The notes beneath the pieces are model-generated. The model had not been told where the DNA came from. It ran no database searches and saw only the letters and a list, made by a program, of their open reading frames with translations. The position numbers and the translations under genes were made by a program. A stretch of 8,094 bases of DNA from Clostridia bacterium (lineage in GTDB: Bacteria; Bacillota; Clostridia; Christensenellales; Aristaeellaceae): positions 1-8,094 of the forward strand of contig JAKSPZ010000029.1 of assembly GCA_024404395.1 (NCBI GenBank), read 5' to 3'. Each line of letters starts with the position of its first letter. Position 1 is the first letter of the stretch. This document shows positions 1 through 7,111 of this stretch, piece by piece.

Positions 1-573
1 CTGCAGACCACCTTCATCTATGTTACCCATGACCAGACCGAAGCTATGACCATGGGCTCCCGCATCGTTGTCATGAAGGACGGCTTCATGCAGCAGCAGG
101 ATACTCCCCAGAACCTGTATGACTATCCCGCCAACCTGTTCGTCGCATGCTTCATCGGTACTCCCCAGATGAACATCTTCCGCGTCAAGCTGGAATCTCA
201 GAACGGCGCAGTCTACGCCAAGTTCGGCGACAACTGCATCAAGGTTCCCGAAGGCAAGGTCAAGCTGATGAACGGCGATTACATCGGCAAGGAAGTCTAC
301 ATGGGCATCCGTCCCGAGAACATCGACGACAGCGAAGCTACTCTGTCCACCTATCCCGATGCCTGCATCGACGTCAATGTCGAGCTGATCGAGCTGATGG
401 GTTCTGAGACCTATCTGTACCTGAAGACCTCCGGTAAGGAAGAGAACTTCGTTGCCCGCGTCGATCCTCGTTCCACCTCCCGTGGCGGCGATAAGATCAA
501 GGTTGCATTCGATGTCAATCGTCTCCACTTCTTCGATGTCGAGACCGAGAAGACCATCCTGGACCGCGACTGA
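1..573 (+). CDS. ABC transporter ATP-binding protein, MalK/MsmX/UgpC type (C-terminal part)
   Basis: This is the ATPase subunit of an ABC importer, most likely for sugars or glycerol phosphate. It would hydrolyse ATP on the cytoplasmic face of a membrane permease pair. The gene enters from the left edge in frame 1, so 190 residues plus the TGA stop are present and there is no start here. The first residues, [14 protein letters not shown], carry the switch histidine (H-loop, His10 of the fragment) typical of this family; Walker A, the signature motif and Walker B lie outside the window. After about residue 60 comes the C-terminal OB-fold (TOBE/MalK regulatory) extension, with the family-typical IRPENI and a [13 protein letters not shown] end. 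That extension separates this subfamily from short ABC ATPases. MsmX-type ATPases can serve several permeases, so the substrate cannot be told from this fragment. A strong terminator follows at once. Family is confident; substrate is unknown. Confidence 0.93.
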   Translation: MQTTFIYVTHDQTEAMTMGSRIVVMKDGFMQQQDTPQNLYDYPANLFVACFIGTPQMNIFRVKLESQNGAVYAKFGDNCIKVPEGKVKLMNGDYIGKEVYMGIRPENIDDSEATLSTYPDACIDVNVELIELMGSETYLYLKTSGKEENFVARVDPRSTSRGGDKIKVAFDVNRLHFFDVETEKTILDRD

Positions 574-586
574 TCCAACAAGTAAT

Positions 587-620
587 CAACAGCCTGTCGC
601 TTATGCGACAGGCTGTTTTC
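587..620 (+). terminator. Rho-independent terminator of the ABC ATPase gene
   Basis: A perfect 12-13 bp stem (left arm about 588-600, right arm 605-617) with loop TTAT is followed by a short T run (TTTTCT). It lies 15 bases after the stop codon of the ABC ATPase gene. It may also act as a backup stop for the convergent gene on the other strand, although the T-run on that side is poor. Confidence 0.9.
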
Positions 621-628
621 TATTACCA

Positions 629-655
629 AAGCCCCTGCCTGAACAGCAGGGGCTT
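629..655 (-). terminator. Terminator-like hairpin after the diguanylate cyclase gene
   Basis: A perfect 10 bp stem (629-638 with 646-655, core GCCCCTGC) has a 7-base loop. It starts 5 bases past the stop of the leftward diguanylate cyclase gene. On the minus strand the downstream T-run is weak (CTTTGG), so this is called from the stable stem and the position between two convergent genes. On the plus strand it is followed by a mildly T-rich stretch and could act in both directions. Confidence 0.65.
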
Positions 656-659
656 AACT

Positions 660-1820
660 TTATCTGATATGATGATGAGTTGCTTTTTCTTCGTACATGG
701 TACGGTCGGCCTCGGAAATGAGGTCATCGATCGACCGCTCGTTGCCGTAAGCCAGCATCACCGTACCGAGGCTCAACCGCAGCGTGTACGGTTTCTGTCC
801 CGTCAACGAGAAGCGATCGAAGGTGTCTCTGATGCGCCGCATGGTCGCTTCCACCGCTTCCTGATTGTCGCGTTCGCCCAATACGACGAATTCATCGCCG
901 CCGATGCGCGCCAGGAAGTCGCTGCTCTCGATGCTCTTCCCCAGCAGTTTCGCCGCCATGCAAATGGCATCGTCCCCCACCAGGTGTCCGTACTTGTCGT
1001 TGATCATCTTGAAGGAGTCGATGTCGAACATCGTCACGAACATGATCTTCTTCGGCGTACGGTTCCTGAGGCGGTAGCGAATGTAATTGTTGAATCTGTT
1101 GCGGTTGTTGATGCCGGTCAGCGCATCCGTCGTGATCTGCTTGTTCTGAAGATTGAACTGCAGCAGCAGGAAGGAGAACGCCGAACCGACCCACAGGATG
1201 TTCAGGCTCGCCATGAAGGACTGAAGTACCGCACACAGCGAGGGGAACAGCGGGTACAGCAGCAAATAGACGTGGGGATTATCGAAGAGCTGGCTGAGTT
1301 TGGTCTTCTCGGCGATCATGACGCGAAGGGTAATGACGATCGTGTACACAATGTACGTCATGTTCAGCAGGAAGAACGGCAAATACCATACATCTCTCGA
1401 ATAGAAGTTATCGCTCGAGATATGGAACAGCGTGGGTGTGAACAGATTGGCGATCAGGATCATCATGATCAGCAGCAGCGGAATGAGGTACCATTTCAGT
1501 CGCCTGCGAAGGCGCGCCTCATCTTCGAACAGCTTCAGATCGCAATAGCAGCACCACGACAGACAGACCAACGGATGGAAGATGAAGTAGATGTAATCCA
1601 CCGCATAGCTGCCAAAGATGCAAAGCGGCGTCGCGTGCCCCTCCAGCAGCCAGTTGGCGGCATCCGTCAGCAGCAGCATGAAATTGGAGATGAGCATGAA
1701 CAGGTAGACGCGGTCAGACAGATCGCCGCGTCTGATATTCTCGCGGTCGATGTTGGTCGCCATGAACAAAAGCATGATCAGACCGATCGCATCGATGGCA
1801 AAATTTGTCGGATTCAGCAA
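660..1820 (-). CDS. Membrane-anchored GGDEF-domain diguanylate cyclase
   Basis: This predicted cyclase joins two GTP into the second messenger c-di-GMP. It has 386 residues. Residues about 1-225 are very hydrophobic, with roughly six or seven likely transmembrane helices separated by short loops; I do not recognise them as a named sensor domain. The GGDEF domain begins at DALTG (232-236), has the metal and substrate region FDIDSFKMINDKYGH (265-279), the active-site GGDEF at 307-311, and the terminal ADRTMYEEK. The catalytic residues look intact. The inhibitory I-site, normally RxxD five residues before GGDEF, reads ESSD (298-301), so its arginine is missing. The start is TTG at 1818-1820, chosen because GGGAGG (1829-1834) lies 8 bases upstream and a strong promoter sits just before it. 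The gene is a single-gene unit between terminators. No phosphodiesterase or effector gene is adjacent, so the process it controls is unknown. Confidence 0.93.
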   Translation of the reverse strand: MLNPTNFAIDAIGLIMLLFMATNIDRENIRRGDLSDRVYLFMLISNFMLLLTDAANWLLEGHATPLCIFGSYAVDYIYFIFHPLVCLSWCCYCDLKLFEDEARLRRRLKWYLIPLLLIMMILIANLFTPTLFHISSDNFYSRDVWYLPFFLLNMTYIVYTIVITLRVMIAEKTKLSQLFDNPHVYLLLYPLFPSLCAVLQSFMASLNILWVGSAFSFLLLQFNLQNKQITTDALTGINNRNRFNNYIRYRLRNRTPKKIMFVTMFDIDSFKMINDKYGHLVGDDAICMAAKLLGKSIESSDFLARIGGDEFVVLGERDNQEAVEATMRRIRDTFDRFSLTGQKPYTLRLSLGTVMLAYGNERSIDDLISEADRTMYEEKATHHHIR

Positions 1821-1828
1821 TCTTTCAG

Positions 1829-1834
1829 CCTCCC
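1829..1834 (-). promoter_or_regulatory. Ribosome binding site supporting the TTG start
   Basis: On the minus strand this reads GGGAGG, 8 bases before the TTG at 1818-1820. The next in-frame ATG is 15 codons further on and has no comparable site. This supports the non-ATG start of the diguanylate cyclase. Confidence 0.8.
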
Positions 1835-1844
1835 TTCCACTTCT

Positions 1845-1872
1845 ATTGTACCACAGCTTTGCAAAATGTCAA
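1845..1872 (-). promoter_or_regulatory. Sigma-A promoter of the diguanylate cyclase gene
   Basis: On the minus strand a perfect -35 TTGACA (1867-1872) is separated by 16 bases from a -10 TACAAT (1845-1850). Transcription would begin near 1838, leaving a leader of under 20 bases that is mostly the ribosome binding site. The promoter lies beyond the clpX terminator, so this gene is expressed separately from tig-clpP-clpX. Confidence 0.85.
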
Positions 1873-1890
1873 TAACACGCTTGGTTACAC

Positions 1891-1920
1891 AAAAACGGAT
1901 GCGCGTAATCGCGCATCCGT
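1891..1920 (-). terminator. Rho-independent terminator after clpX
   Basis: A perfect 11 bp stem (1895-1905 with 1910-1920, core CGGATGCGCG) has a 4-base loop. On the minus strand it is followed by a run of five T, partly within the stem foot (1891-1895), then GTGT. It starts 8 bases beyond the clpX stop and closes the tig-clpP-clpX unit. Confidence 0.92.
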
Positions 1921-1928
1921 TTGACAGA

Positions 1929-3185
<1,257 letters not shown>

Positions 3186-3187
3186 GA

Positions 3188-3772
3188 TTATCTCCTCGGC
3201 TCGATGATGTCGTCAATAATGCCGTACGCCAGCGCTTCCTTGGCGGTCATATAATGATCGCGTTCGACATCCTTCTCAATGGTCTTCAGGGGCTTGCCGG
3301 TGTTCTGAGCCATCAGTTCGGCCATCGTCTTCTTGATACGCAGAATCTGTTCCGCCTGGCTCTGGATATCGGTCGCCTGACCTCTGGCGCCGCCGAGGGG
3401 CTGATGGATCATGATCTCGGCATGAGGCAGCGCCTTGCGCTTGCCCTTGGCACCCGCAGCCAGCAGGAACGCGCCCATGGACGCGGCCATGCCGATGCAC
3501 AGGGTGGAGACTTCACACTTCAGATAGCGCATGGTATCGTAGATAGCCATGCCTCCGGAAACGGAACCGCCGGGGCGGTTGATGTAAAGCAGGATATCCT
3601 GTTCGGGATTCTCCCTCTCCAGGAAAAGCATCTGCGCAACGATCAGGTTTGCGGTCGTATCATCGATCTCGCCGCCCAGGAACACGATACGGTCCTTCAG
3701 CAGTCTGGAAAAGATGTCATAGGAGCGCTCACCGCGCGAGGTCTGTTCGATTACATAAGGTACCATATTCAT
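3188..3772 (-). CDS. clpP: ATP-dependent Clp protease proteolytic subunit ClpP
   Basis: ClpP is the serine peptidase that forms the two-ring, 14-subunit degradation chamber paired with ClpX. I chose the ATG at 3770-3772 (194 residues) over a GTG at 3776-3778. The strong GGAGGT (3779-3784) touches the GTG directly but sits 6 bases before the ATG. With this start the catalytic triad falls at Ser98 (in GMAASMGAF), His123 (in MIHQPLGG) and Asp172 (in ERDHYMT), matching the usual numbering in Gram-positive ClpP. The oxyanion-region motif reads [10 protein letters not shown], where most ClpP proteins have NSPGGS, so a serine is replaced by Arg66 (CGC codon). The gene lies between tig and clpX, with a terminator-like hairpin just upstream and no recognisable promoter in the short gap. 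All catalytic residues are present, so the enzyme is probably active. Confidence 0.98.
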   Translation of the reverse strand: MNMVPYVIEQTSRGERSYDIFSRLLKDRIVFLGGEIDDTTANLIVAQMLFLERENPEQDILLYINRPGGSVSGGMAIYDTMRYLKCEVSTLCIGMAASMGAFLLAAGAKGKRKALPHAEIMIHQPLGGARGQATDIQSQAEQILRIKKTMAELMAQNTGKPLKTIEKDVERDHYMTAKEALAYGIIDDIIEPRR

Positions 3773-3778
3773 GGGCAC

Positions 3779-3784
3779 ACCTCC
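3779..3784 (-). promoter_or_regulatory. Ribosome binding site of clpP
   Basis: Minus-strand GGAGGT lies 6 bases before the ATG at 3770-3772. An in-frame GTG directly abuts it and is therefore an unlikely start. A further in-frame ATG follows at 3764-3766 (residue 3 of the chosen start). Confidence 0.8.
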
Positions 3785-3796
3785 AATTGCTTTTTT

Positions 3797-3833
3797 TAAA
3801 AATTCCCCCGCGCCGTTTCCGATGCGGGGGAAT
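3797..3833 (-). terminator. Intrinsic terminator (possible attenuator) between tig and clpP
   Basis: A perfect 10 bp stem (3802-3811 with 3824-3833, including CCCCCGC) has a 12-base loop. On the minus strand it runs into five T (3798-3802) and then seven A. It lies 16 bases beyond the tig stop and about 25 bases before the clpP start. Only about 13 bases separate the T-run from the clpP ribosome binding site, which is too short for a promoter. clpP-clpX must therefore be reached by readthrough or from a promoter inside tig. Confidence 0.85.
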
Positions 3834-3849
3834 CGTTCCTTACCGTGGA

Positions 3850-5127
3850 TTAGGCATTGGCCTTGAGGAAGTCGATGGTCTTCTTCATGGTCGCCATCTG
3901 AGCAAAGTACTGCAGGTCGGCTTCGCTCATGTTCTCCTTCAGCTGGGCGAGGTCCTGCTTGGCCTGCTCTGCATAGGAAGCCAGTTCGGCGTCAGCCTCT
4001 TCGGCAGTAGCTTCGATGTTCTCGGCCTTCTGGATGGCCTCGAGCACCAGCTGAGTGCGGACACGCTCTTCAGCGCCCTTGCGATACATGTCGCGGAGCT
4101 GCTCGCGGGTCTGGCCGGTGTACTTGCAGTAGTCATCCAGCTTCATGCCCTGATACAGCATGCGCATCTCCATCTCCTGGAGCATGTTGTCGATCTGATC
4201 TTCGATCATGGCGGCGGGAATGTCGACGGTCGCGTTCTCGGTGATCTTCTCAACGATGGCGTTCTCGAACTCGACATTGGCCTTGTCTGCAGCCTTCTTT
4301 TCCAGATCGGCGCGGACCTCAGCCTTGTACTCTTCGACGTTGTTGGCGGTCTCGGAGACCTCGGTCACGAAATCGTCGTCCAGAGCGGGGACTTCCTGCT
4401 CACGGATGGCGTTGACCTTGACCTTGAAGACAACGGCCTTGCCGGCGAGGTTCTCTGCATGGTACTCGGTGGGGAAGGTAACATTGACTTCAACGTCGTC
4501 ACCGACATTGGCGCCGACCAGCTGCTCTTCGAAGCCGGGGATGAAGCTGCCGGAACCCAGGACCAGATCGTGGCCTTCTGCGGTGCCGCCGTCGAACTGC
4601 TCGTCGCCGAGGAAGCCGGCGTAGTCGATGTTGACCTGGTCATCCAGCTTGGCGGGACGATCGGTGATCTCGATGTAGCGGGCAGCACGGTTGCGTGCGC
4701 GCTCGATCTCGGCTGCGACGTCATCGTCGGTAACTTCAACTGCGGTCTTCTCGATGCCGAGGTTCTTGTACTCACCCAGAGTGACGTCGGGGCGGACGAA
4801 GACTTCGACGGTGAACTTCAGTTCCTGACCCTTGCCGATCTGCTGAACGTCCAGCTCGGGACGATCGACGACCTGCAGGTTGTGTTCCTTGATGGCCTCG
4901 GAGTAAACTTCGGGGAAGATGGCGTCGATCGCGTCCTCAAAGAAGATGCTCTCGCCGTAGTAGTTTTCGATAACCTTCATCGGAGCCTTGCCCTTGCGGA
5001 AGCCGGGGATGTTGACGCGCTTGACGATCTTGCGGTAAGCGGCCTTGATGCCCTCGTCAAACTTCTCGGGGGAGACGACGAAGCTGAGCTTTACTTTATT
5101 GGAAGAGAGTTTTTCGATAGTTGCCAT
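3850..5127 (-). CDS. tig: Trigger factor (ribosome-bound chaperone and peptidyl-prolyl isomerase)
   Basis: Trigger factor docks on ribosomal protein L23 at the exit tunnel and shields nascent chains. The start chosen is ATG 5125-5127 (425 residues): AGGAGG (5137-5142) is 9 bases from it but directly abuts an earlier in-frame ATG at 5134-5136. The N-terminal ribosome-binding domain carries the signature GFRKGKAP (42-49). The FKBP-like isomerase domain spans about 160-245, with VNIDYAGF and [12 protein letters not shown]. The C-terminal helical arms follow, rich in Glu, Lys and Ala, as expected for the chaperone cradle. Length is normal. The order tig-clpP-clpX is a widespread bacterial arrangement placing folding beside degradation. 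Its own promoter is visible about 50 bases upstream and a terminator follows the gene. Confidence 0.97.
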   Translation of the reverse strand: MATIEKLSSNKVKLSFVVSPEKFDEGIKAAYRKIVKRVNIPGFRKGKAPMKVIENYYGESIFFEDAIDAIFPEVYSEAIKEHNLQVVDRPELDVQQIGKGQELKFTVEVFVRPDVTLGEYKNLGIEKTAVEVTDDDVAAEIERARNRAARYIEITDRPAKLDDQVNIDYAGFLGDEQFDGGTAEGHDLVLGSGSFIPGFEEQLVGANVGDDVEVNVTFPTEYHAENLAGKAVVFKVKVNAIREQEVPALDDDFVTEVSETANNVEEYKAEVRADLEKKAADKANVEFENAIVEKITENATVDIPAAMIEDQIDNMLQEMEMRMLYQGMKLDDYCKYTGQTREQLRDMYRKGAEERVRTQLVLEAIQKAENIEATAEEADAELASYAEQAKQDLAQLKENMSEADLQYFAQMATMKKTIDFLKANA

Positions 5128-5136
5128 TGGGTTCAT

Positions 5137-5142
5137 CCTCCT
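5137..5142 (-). promoter_or_regulatory. Ribosome binding site of tig
   Basis: Minus-strand AGGAGG. It abuts an ATG at 5134-5136 with no spacer and is 9 bases before the in-frame ATG at 5125-5127. This favours the second ATG and removes three residues (MNP) from the longest reading. Confidence 0.78.
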
Positions 5143-5174
5143 GAATTGTGCTTAAGACAGTATTCAACCCGTAA

Positions 5175-5203
5175 AGTGTAACACAAGAAATATCGCTTTG
5201 CAA
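5175..5203 (-). promoter_or_regulatory. Sigma-A promoter of tig (and probably clpP-clpX by readthrough)
   Basis: On the minus strand a -35 TTGCAA (5198-5203), a 17-base spacer and a -10 TACACT (5175-5180), with the extended TG one base before it. The predicted start near 5168 gives a leader of about 40 bases. I see no tandem GGTCAAA (CtsR) repeats and no CIRCE inverted repeat, so classic heat-shock repression of this cluster is not supported by the sequence. Confidence 0.75.
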
Positions 5204-5324
5204 CATTTCTTCGTAAAATCCATCTGTATGCGTGATCTTTTTCGGTTAATTTATAAGGAAATCTCACCATTTCCCATTCTTACCGGAATTCGGATGTTAA
5301 ATGATTGAAACTCGCTGAAATCCG
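5204..5324. other. Divergent intergenic stretch between the tig and rplJ promoters
   Basis: This is an AT-richer spacer between two diverging promoters; the whole gene-free region runs from 5128 to 5513. I see no convincing ORF, RNA gene, inverted repeat or known operator here. It may hold upstream AT-rich promoter elements for the rplJ promoter, but nothing specific can be shown. Confidence 0.5.
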
Positions 5325-5354
5325 TTGACATTCCACGCTTCCCTCTGCTATAAT
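5325..5354 (+). promoter_or_regulatory. Strong sigma-A promoter of rplJ-rplL
   Basis: Perfect -35 TTGACA (5325-5330), an 18-base spacer, and a perfect -10 TATAAT (5349-5354) preceded by the extended element TGC. Transcription should begin near 5360-5362, exactly at the start of the L10 leader. The strength fits a ribosomal protein operon. Confidence 0.92.
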
Positions 5355-5359
5355 AACGC

Positions 5360-5475
5360 ATGGCTTGAAAAGCTCTGTGCCATAGACAGCGAGTGCATCG
5401 CATAAGACTCGAAAGGGTCGCTCGCCGAGGCGCAACGGATGGAACACCACCCTTGCGCTGTGCAAGGGTTTTTTA
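5360..5475 (+). promoter_or_regulatory. Ribosomal protein L10 leader RNA (rplJL autoregulatory leader)
   Basis: In Gram-positive bacteria this 5' leader binds the L10(L12)4 complex and shuts off its own operon when those proteins are in excess. The conserved pieces are visible: ATAGACAGCGAGTG (5382-5395) and CTCGCCGAGG (5421-5430), which pair through GCGAG/CTCGC (5389-5393 with 5421-5425) and place GACA and CGAGG opposite one another as the protein-binding element. Inside is a hairpin GACTC-GAAA-GGGTC (5406-5419) with a GNRA tetraloop. An outer stem ATGGC/GCCAT (5360-5364 with 5379-5383) starts the RNA. A terminator ends it. The call rests on motif, position and the known leader family, not on a covariance search. 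Confidence 0.85.
5449..5475 (+). terminator. Attenuator terminator inside the L10 leader
   Basis: An 8 bp stem ACCCTTGC/GCAAGGGT (5449-5456 with 5462-5469), 5-base loop, then a T run at 5469-5474. It lies 38 bases before the rplJ start codon, so it must be conditional. GCGCAA (5430-5435) is perfectly complementary to TTGCGC (5453-5458) and would form a competing antiterminator. Confidence 0.88.
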
Positions 5476-5513
5476 TTGCCGTCACTATCGGACGGAATGT
5501 GAGGTGTGTTTAA

Positions 5514-6011
5514 ATGTCCAAGAATCTCGAGATCAAGAAGACGGTTGTTGCCGATATCAAGGATAAGCTTGATCGTGCTCAGACTGTCGTTCTGGTTGAC
5601 TACCGCGGCCTCAACGTCGAGGAAGTTACCGATCTTCGCAACCAGCTCCGCGCGAAGGGTGTCGAGTACGCCGTTCTGAAGAACACCATGATCAACCTCG
5701 CCATCGAGGGTCGTGGTTGGGATGAGATGAAGGCGTCTCTGGAAGGCCCCACCGCAGTTGCTTTCGGTTATGAAGACATGATCGCTCCCGCAAAGATCCT
5801 CAGCGACTTCGCCAAGAAGAGCAAGAAGCTGACCATCAAGTGCGGCGTTTGCGACGGTGCTTTCCTGAACGCAGAAGGTGTTGAAGCTCTGGCAGCTCTG
5901 CCCAGCAAGGAAGTTCTCATCGCCCGCATCATGGGCAGCATGATGAGCTCCGTCTCCAAGTCCGTCTCCTGTGTGGATGCTATCCGCAAGCAGCAGGCCG
6001 GCGAGGCATAA
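5514..6011 (+). CDS. rplJ: 50S ribosomal protein L10
   Basis: L10 anchors the L7/L12 stalk to 23S rRNA at the GTPase-associated centre and also represses its own operon by binding the leader RNA. The 165 residues have the usual length. The N-terminal rRNA-binding part begins with the typical KTVVADIKDKL and continues through VVLVDYRGLNVEEVTDLRNQLR and YAVLKNTM. The C-terminal helix that carries L12 dimers ends in AIRKQQAGEA. The ATG at 5514 has GAGGTG (5501-5506) 7 bases upstream. rplL follows after 61 bases, and the two are probably co-transcribed. In most bacteria rplK and rplA precede this gene; here it starts its own unit. Confidence 0.98.
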   Translation: MSKNLEIKKTVVADIKDKLDRAQTVVLVDYRGLNVEEVTDLRNQLRAKGVEYAVLKNTMINLAIEGRGWDEMKASLEGPTAVAFGYEDMIAPAKILSDFAKKSKKLTIKCGVCDGAFLNAEGVEALAALPSKEVLIARIMGSMMSSVSKSVSCVDAIRKQQAGEA

Positions 6012-6072
6012 TCTACATCATCACTTCGGTTTTACCACAACATGTTTCGAATAACTACAGGAGGAAACAATC

Positions 6073-6444
6073 ATGAATAATGCAGAAATCATCGCCGCAA
6101 TCGAAGGCATGACTATTCTCGAGCTGGCCGATCTGGTCAAGGAAATGGAAGAGAAGTTCGGCGTCTCCGCCGCCGCCCCCGTCGCTGTTGCCGGTGCTGC
6201 CGCACCCGCTGCTGAGGCCGTTGAAGAGAAGACCGAGTTCGACGTCATCCTGAAGGATGCCGGCGCCAAGAAGCTCAACGTCATCAAGGTTATCCGCGAA
6301 GTCAAGCCCGGCCTGGGCCTGAAGGAAGCCAAGGCTCTTGCCGACGAGTGCCCCTCCACCATGGCAGAAGGCATCGCCAAGGAAGCAGCCGAAGAGCTCA
6401 AGAAGAAGCTGGAAGAAGCCGGCGCGGTCGTCGAGATCAAGTAA
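6073..6444 (+). CDS. rplL: 50S ribosomal protein L7/L12
   Basis: L7/L12 forms the flexible stalk dimers that recruit and stimulate the translation GTPases. The 123 residues show the N-terminal dimerisation and L10-binding domain (about 1-33), an Ala/Pro/Val-rich hinge (about 33-52), and the C-terminal factor-binding domain with [26 protein letters not shown] and the end [14 protein letters not shown]. The ATG has AGGAGG (6059-6064) 8 bases upstream. The stop is followed 10 bases later by a strong terminator, so rpoB is not co-transcribed here, unlike in most bacteria. Confidence 0.98.
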   Translation: MNNAEIIAAIEGMTILELADLVKEMEEKFGVSAAAPVAVAGAAAPAAEAVEEKTEFDVILKDAGAKKLNVIKVIREVKPGLGLKEAKALADECPSTMAEGIAKEAAEELKKKLEEAGAVVEIK

Positions 6445-6454
6445 TTTGGTCAGT

Positions 6455-6489
6455 AAGGGCCATATACCTGCGGGTATGTGGCCTTTTTT
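6455..6489 (+). terminator. Rho-independent terminator after rplL
   Basis: An 11 bp stem GGCCATATACC/GGTATGTGGCC (6458-6468 with 6473-6483, one G-T wobble), loop TGCG, then six T (6484-6489). It separates rplJ-rplL from the rpmG-secE-nusG-rplK unit. Confidence 0.95.
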
Positions 6490-6567
6490 CCGAAAGGCAA
6501 AGGATCGAAATCGGGGCTTAAATGTGTCATTTGCATTGTAAAATTTGCCTATGATGCCGCTTCTGCC

Positions 6568-6596
6568 TTGCAATCGAACTCTGACTAGCTTATAAT
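6568..6596 (+). promoter_or_regulatory. Sigma-A promoter of rpmG-secE-nusG-rplK
   Basis: -35 TTGCAA (6568-6573), a 17-base spacer, and a perfect -10 TATAAT (6591-6596). The predicted start is near 6603, giving a leader of about 73 bases before rpmG. The -35 hexamer is the same as that of the tig promoter. Confidence 0.88.
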
Positions 6597-6606
6597 AAGG
6601 TAGTCT

Positions 6607-6651
6607 GCCCCGCATGGGGTTGCTTTAATTGACGGCATTTACCGGATGCCG
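6607..6651 (+). promoter_or_regulatory. Two small hairpins in the rpmG leader
   Basis: Hairpin one is CCCC-GCAT-GGGG (6608-6619), within about 6 bases of the predicted RNA 5' end. Hairpin two is CGGCAT/ATGCCG (6633-6638 with 6646-6651) with a 7-base loop, ending 10 bases before the rpmG ribosome binding site. There is no T-run, so neither is a terminator. They could stabilise the RNA or affect rpmG translation. No known leader family is recognised. Confidence 0.45.
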
Positions 6652-6675
6652 AATCACTGACAGGAGGTGTCCAGA

Positions 6676-6837
6676 ATGGCATCGGATAAGCGTGTCAAGG
6701 TTTGCCTGGCCTGCACCGAGTGCAAGCAGCGCAACTACAACACCATGAAGAACAAGAAGAACGATCCCGATCGTCTTGAAATGCACAAGTACTGCCGCTT
6801 CTGCAAGAAGCACACCAGCCACAAGGAAACCAAGTAA
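6676..6837 (+). CDS. rpmG: 50S ribosomal protein L33, zinc-binding form
   Basis: A 53-residue L33, a small protein of the large ribosomal subunit near the E site. It has the family signature [17 protein letters not shown] and the end HTSHKETK. Two Cys pairs, Cys13/Cys16 and Cys40/Cys43, form the zinc ribbon, so this is the zinc-dependent type and not the cysteine-free paralogue that zinc-starved bacteria use. An extra cysteine, Cys10, lies just before the first pair. The ATG at 6676 has AGGAGGTG (6662-6669) 6 bases upstream. The gene is first in its operon; rpmG directly before secE and nusG is common in Gram-positive bacteria. Confidence 0.97.
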   Translation: MASDKRVKVCLACTECKQRNYNTMKNKKNDPDRLEMHKYCRFCKKHTSHKETK

Positions 6838-6871
6838 GTTTCCCCACGATCCATAGAGAGGACGTTTGACG

Positions 6872-7111
6872 ATGGCAAATGCTGAAAAGACCAAGAAGAG
6901 CTTTATCGAAAAGATCAAAGACTTCTTCAAGGGTATTGCTCTTTTCTTCCTGAACATGGCCCATGAGCTGAAGAAGGTCACCTGGCCCACCAAGAAGGAA
7001 ATGATCAACTACTCTCTGGTCGTCTTCGCTTTCATGATCGTCATGATGGTTGTTATCGGTGTGTTTGACGTCGCAGCAGGTAAGCTCGTTGACGTTATCA
7101 TCCGTTTCTGA
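6872..7111 (+). CDS. secE: Preprotein translocase subunit SecE
   Basis: SecE clamps the SecY channel and is essential for protein export across the membrane. The 79 residues are the short, one-helix form of Gram-positive bacteria. An amphipathic N-terminal region (FIEKIKDFFKGIALFFLNMAHE) is followed by the signature ELKKVTWPTKKE (about 32-43) and one membrane helix at about 46-68. The ATG at 6872 is preferred over a TTG at 6866 because AGAGGA (6857-6862) is 9 bases away from the ATG and only 3 from the TTG. The stop overlaps a possible nusG start in TGATG. Confidence 0.96.
   Translation: MANAEKTKKSFIEKIKDFFKGIALFFLNMAHELKKVTWPTKKEMINYSLVVFAFMIVMMVVIGVFDVAAGKLVDVIIRF

Noticed and set aside
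3649..5181. A 510-codon open frame on the plus strand
   Set aside because: It is antisense to clpP and trigger factor, with a repetitive Leu/Asp/Gly/Val translation, no ribosome binding site and no recognisable domain.
5128..5324. Possible CtsR or HrcA (CIRCE) operator upstream of tig-clpP-clpX
   Set aside because: I looked for tandem GGTCAAA repeats and for the TTAGCACTC/GAGTGCTAA inverted repeat and saw neither.
5280..5465. A 61-codon minus-strand frame in the divergent intergenic region
   Set aside because: It covers the rplJ promoter and L10 leader, which explain the sequence. It has no protein similarity that I recognise.
6490..6567. An additional promoter upstream of the rpmG promoter (TTGCAT at 6531, TATGAT at 6550)
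   Set aside because: The spacer is only 13 bases, too short for a sigma-A promoter.
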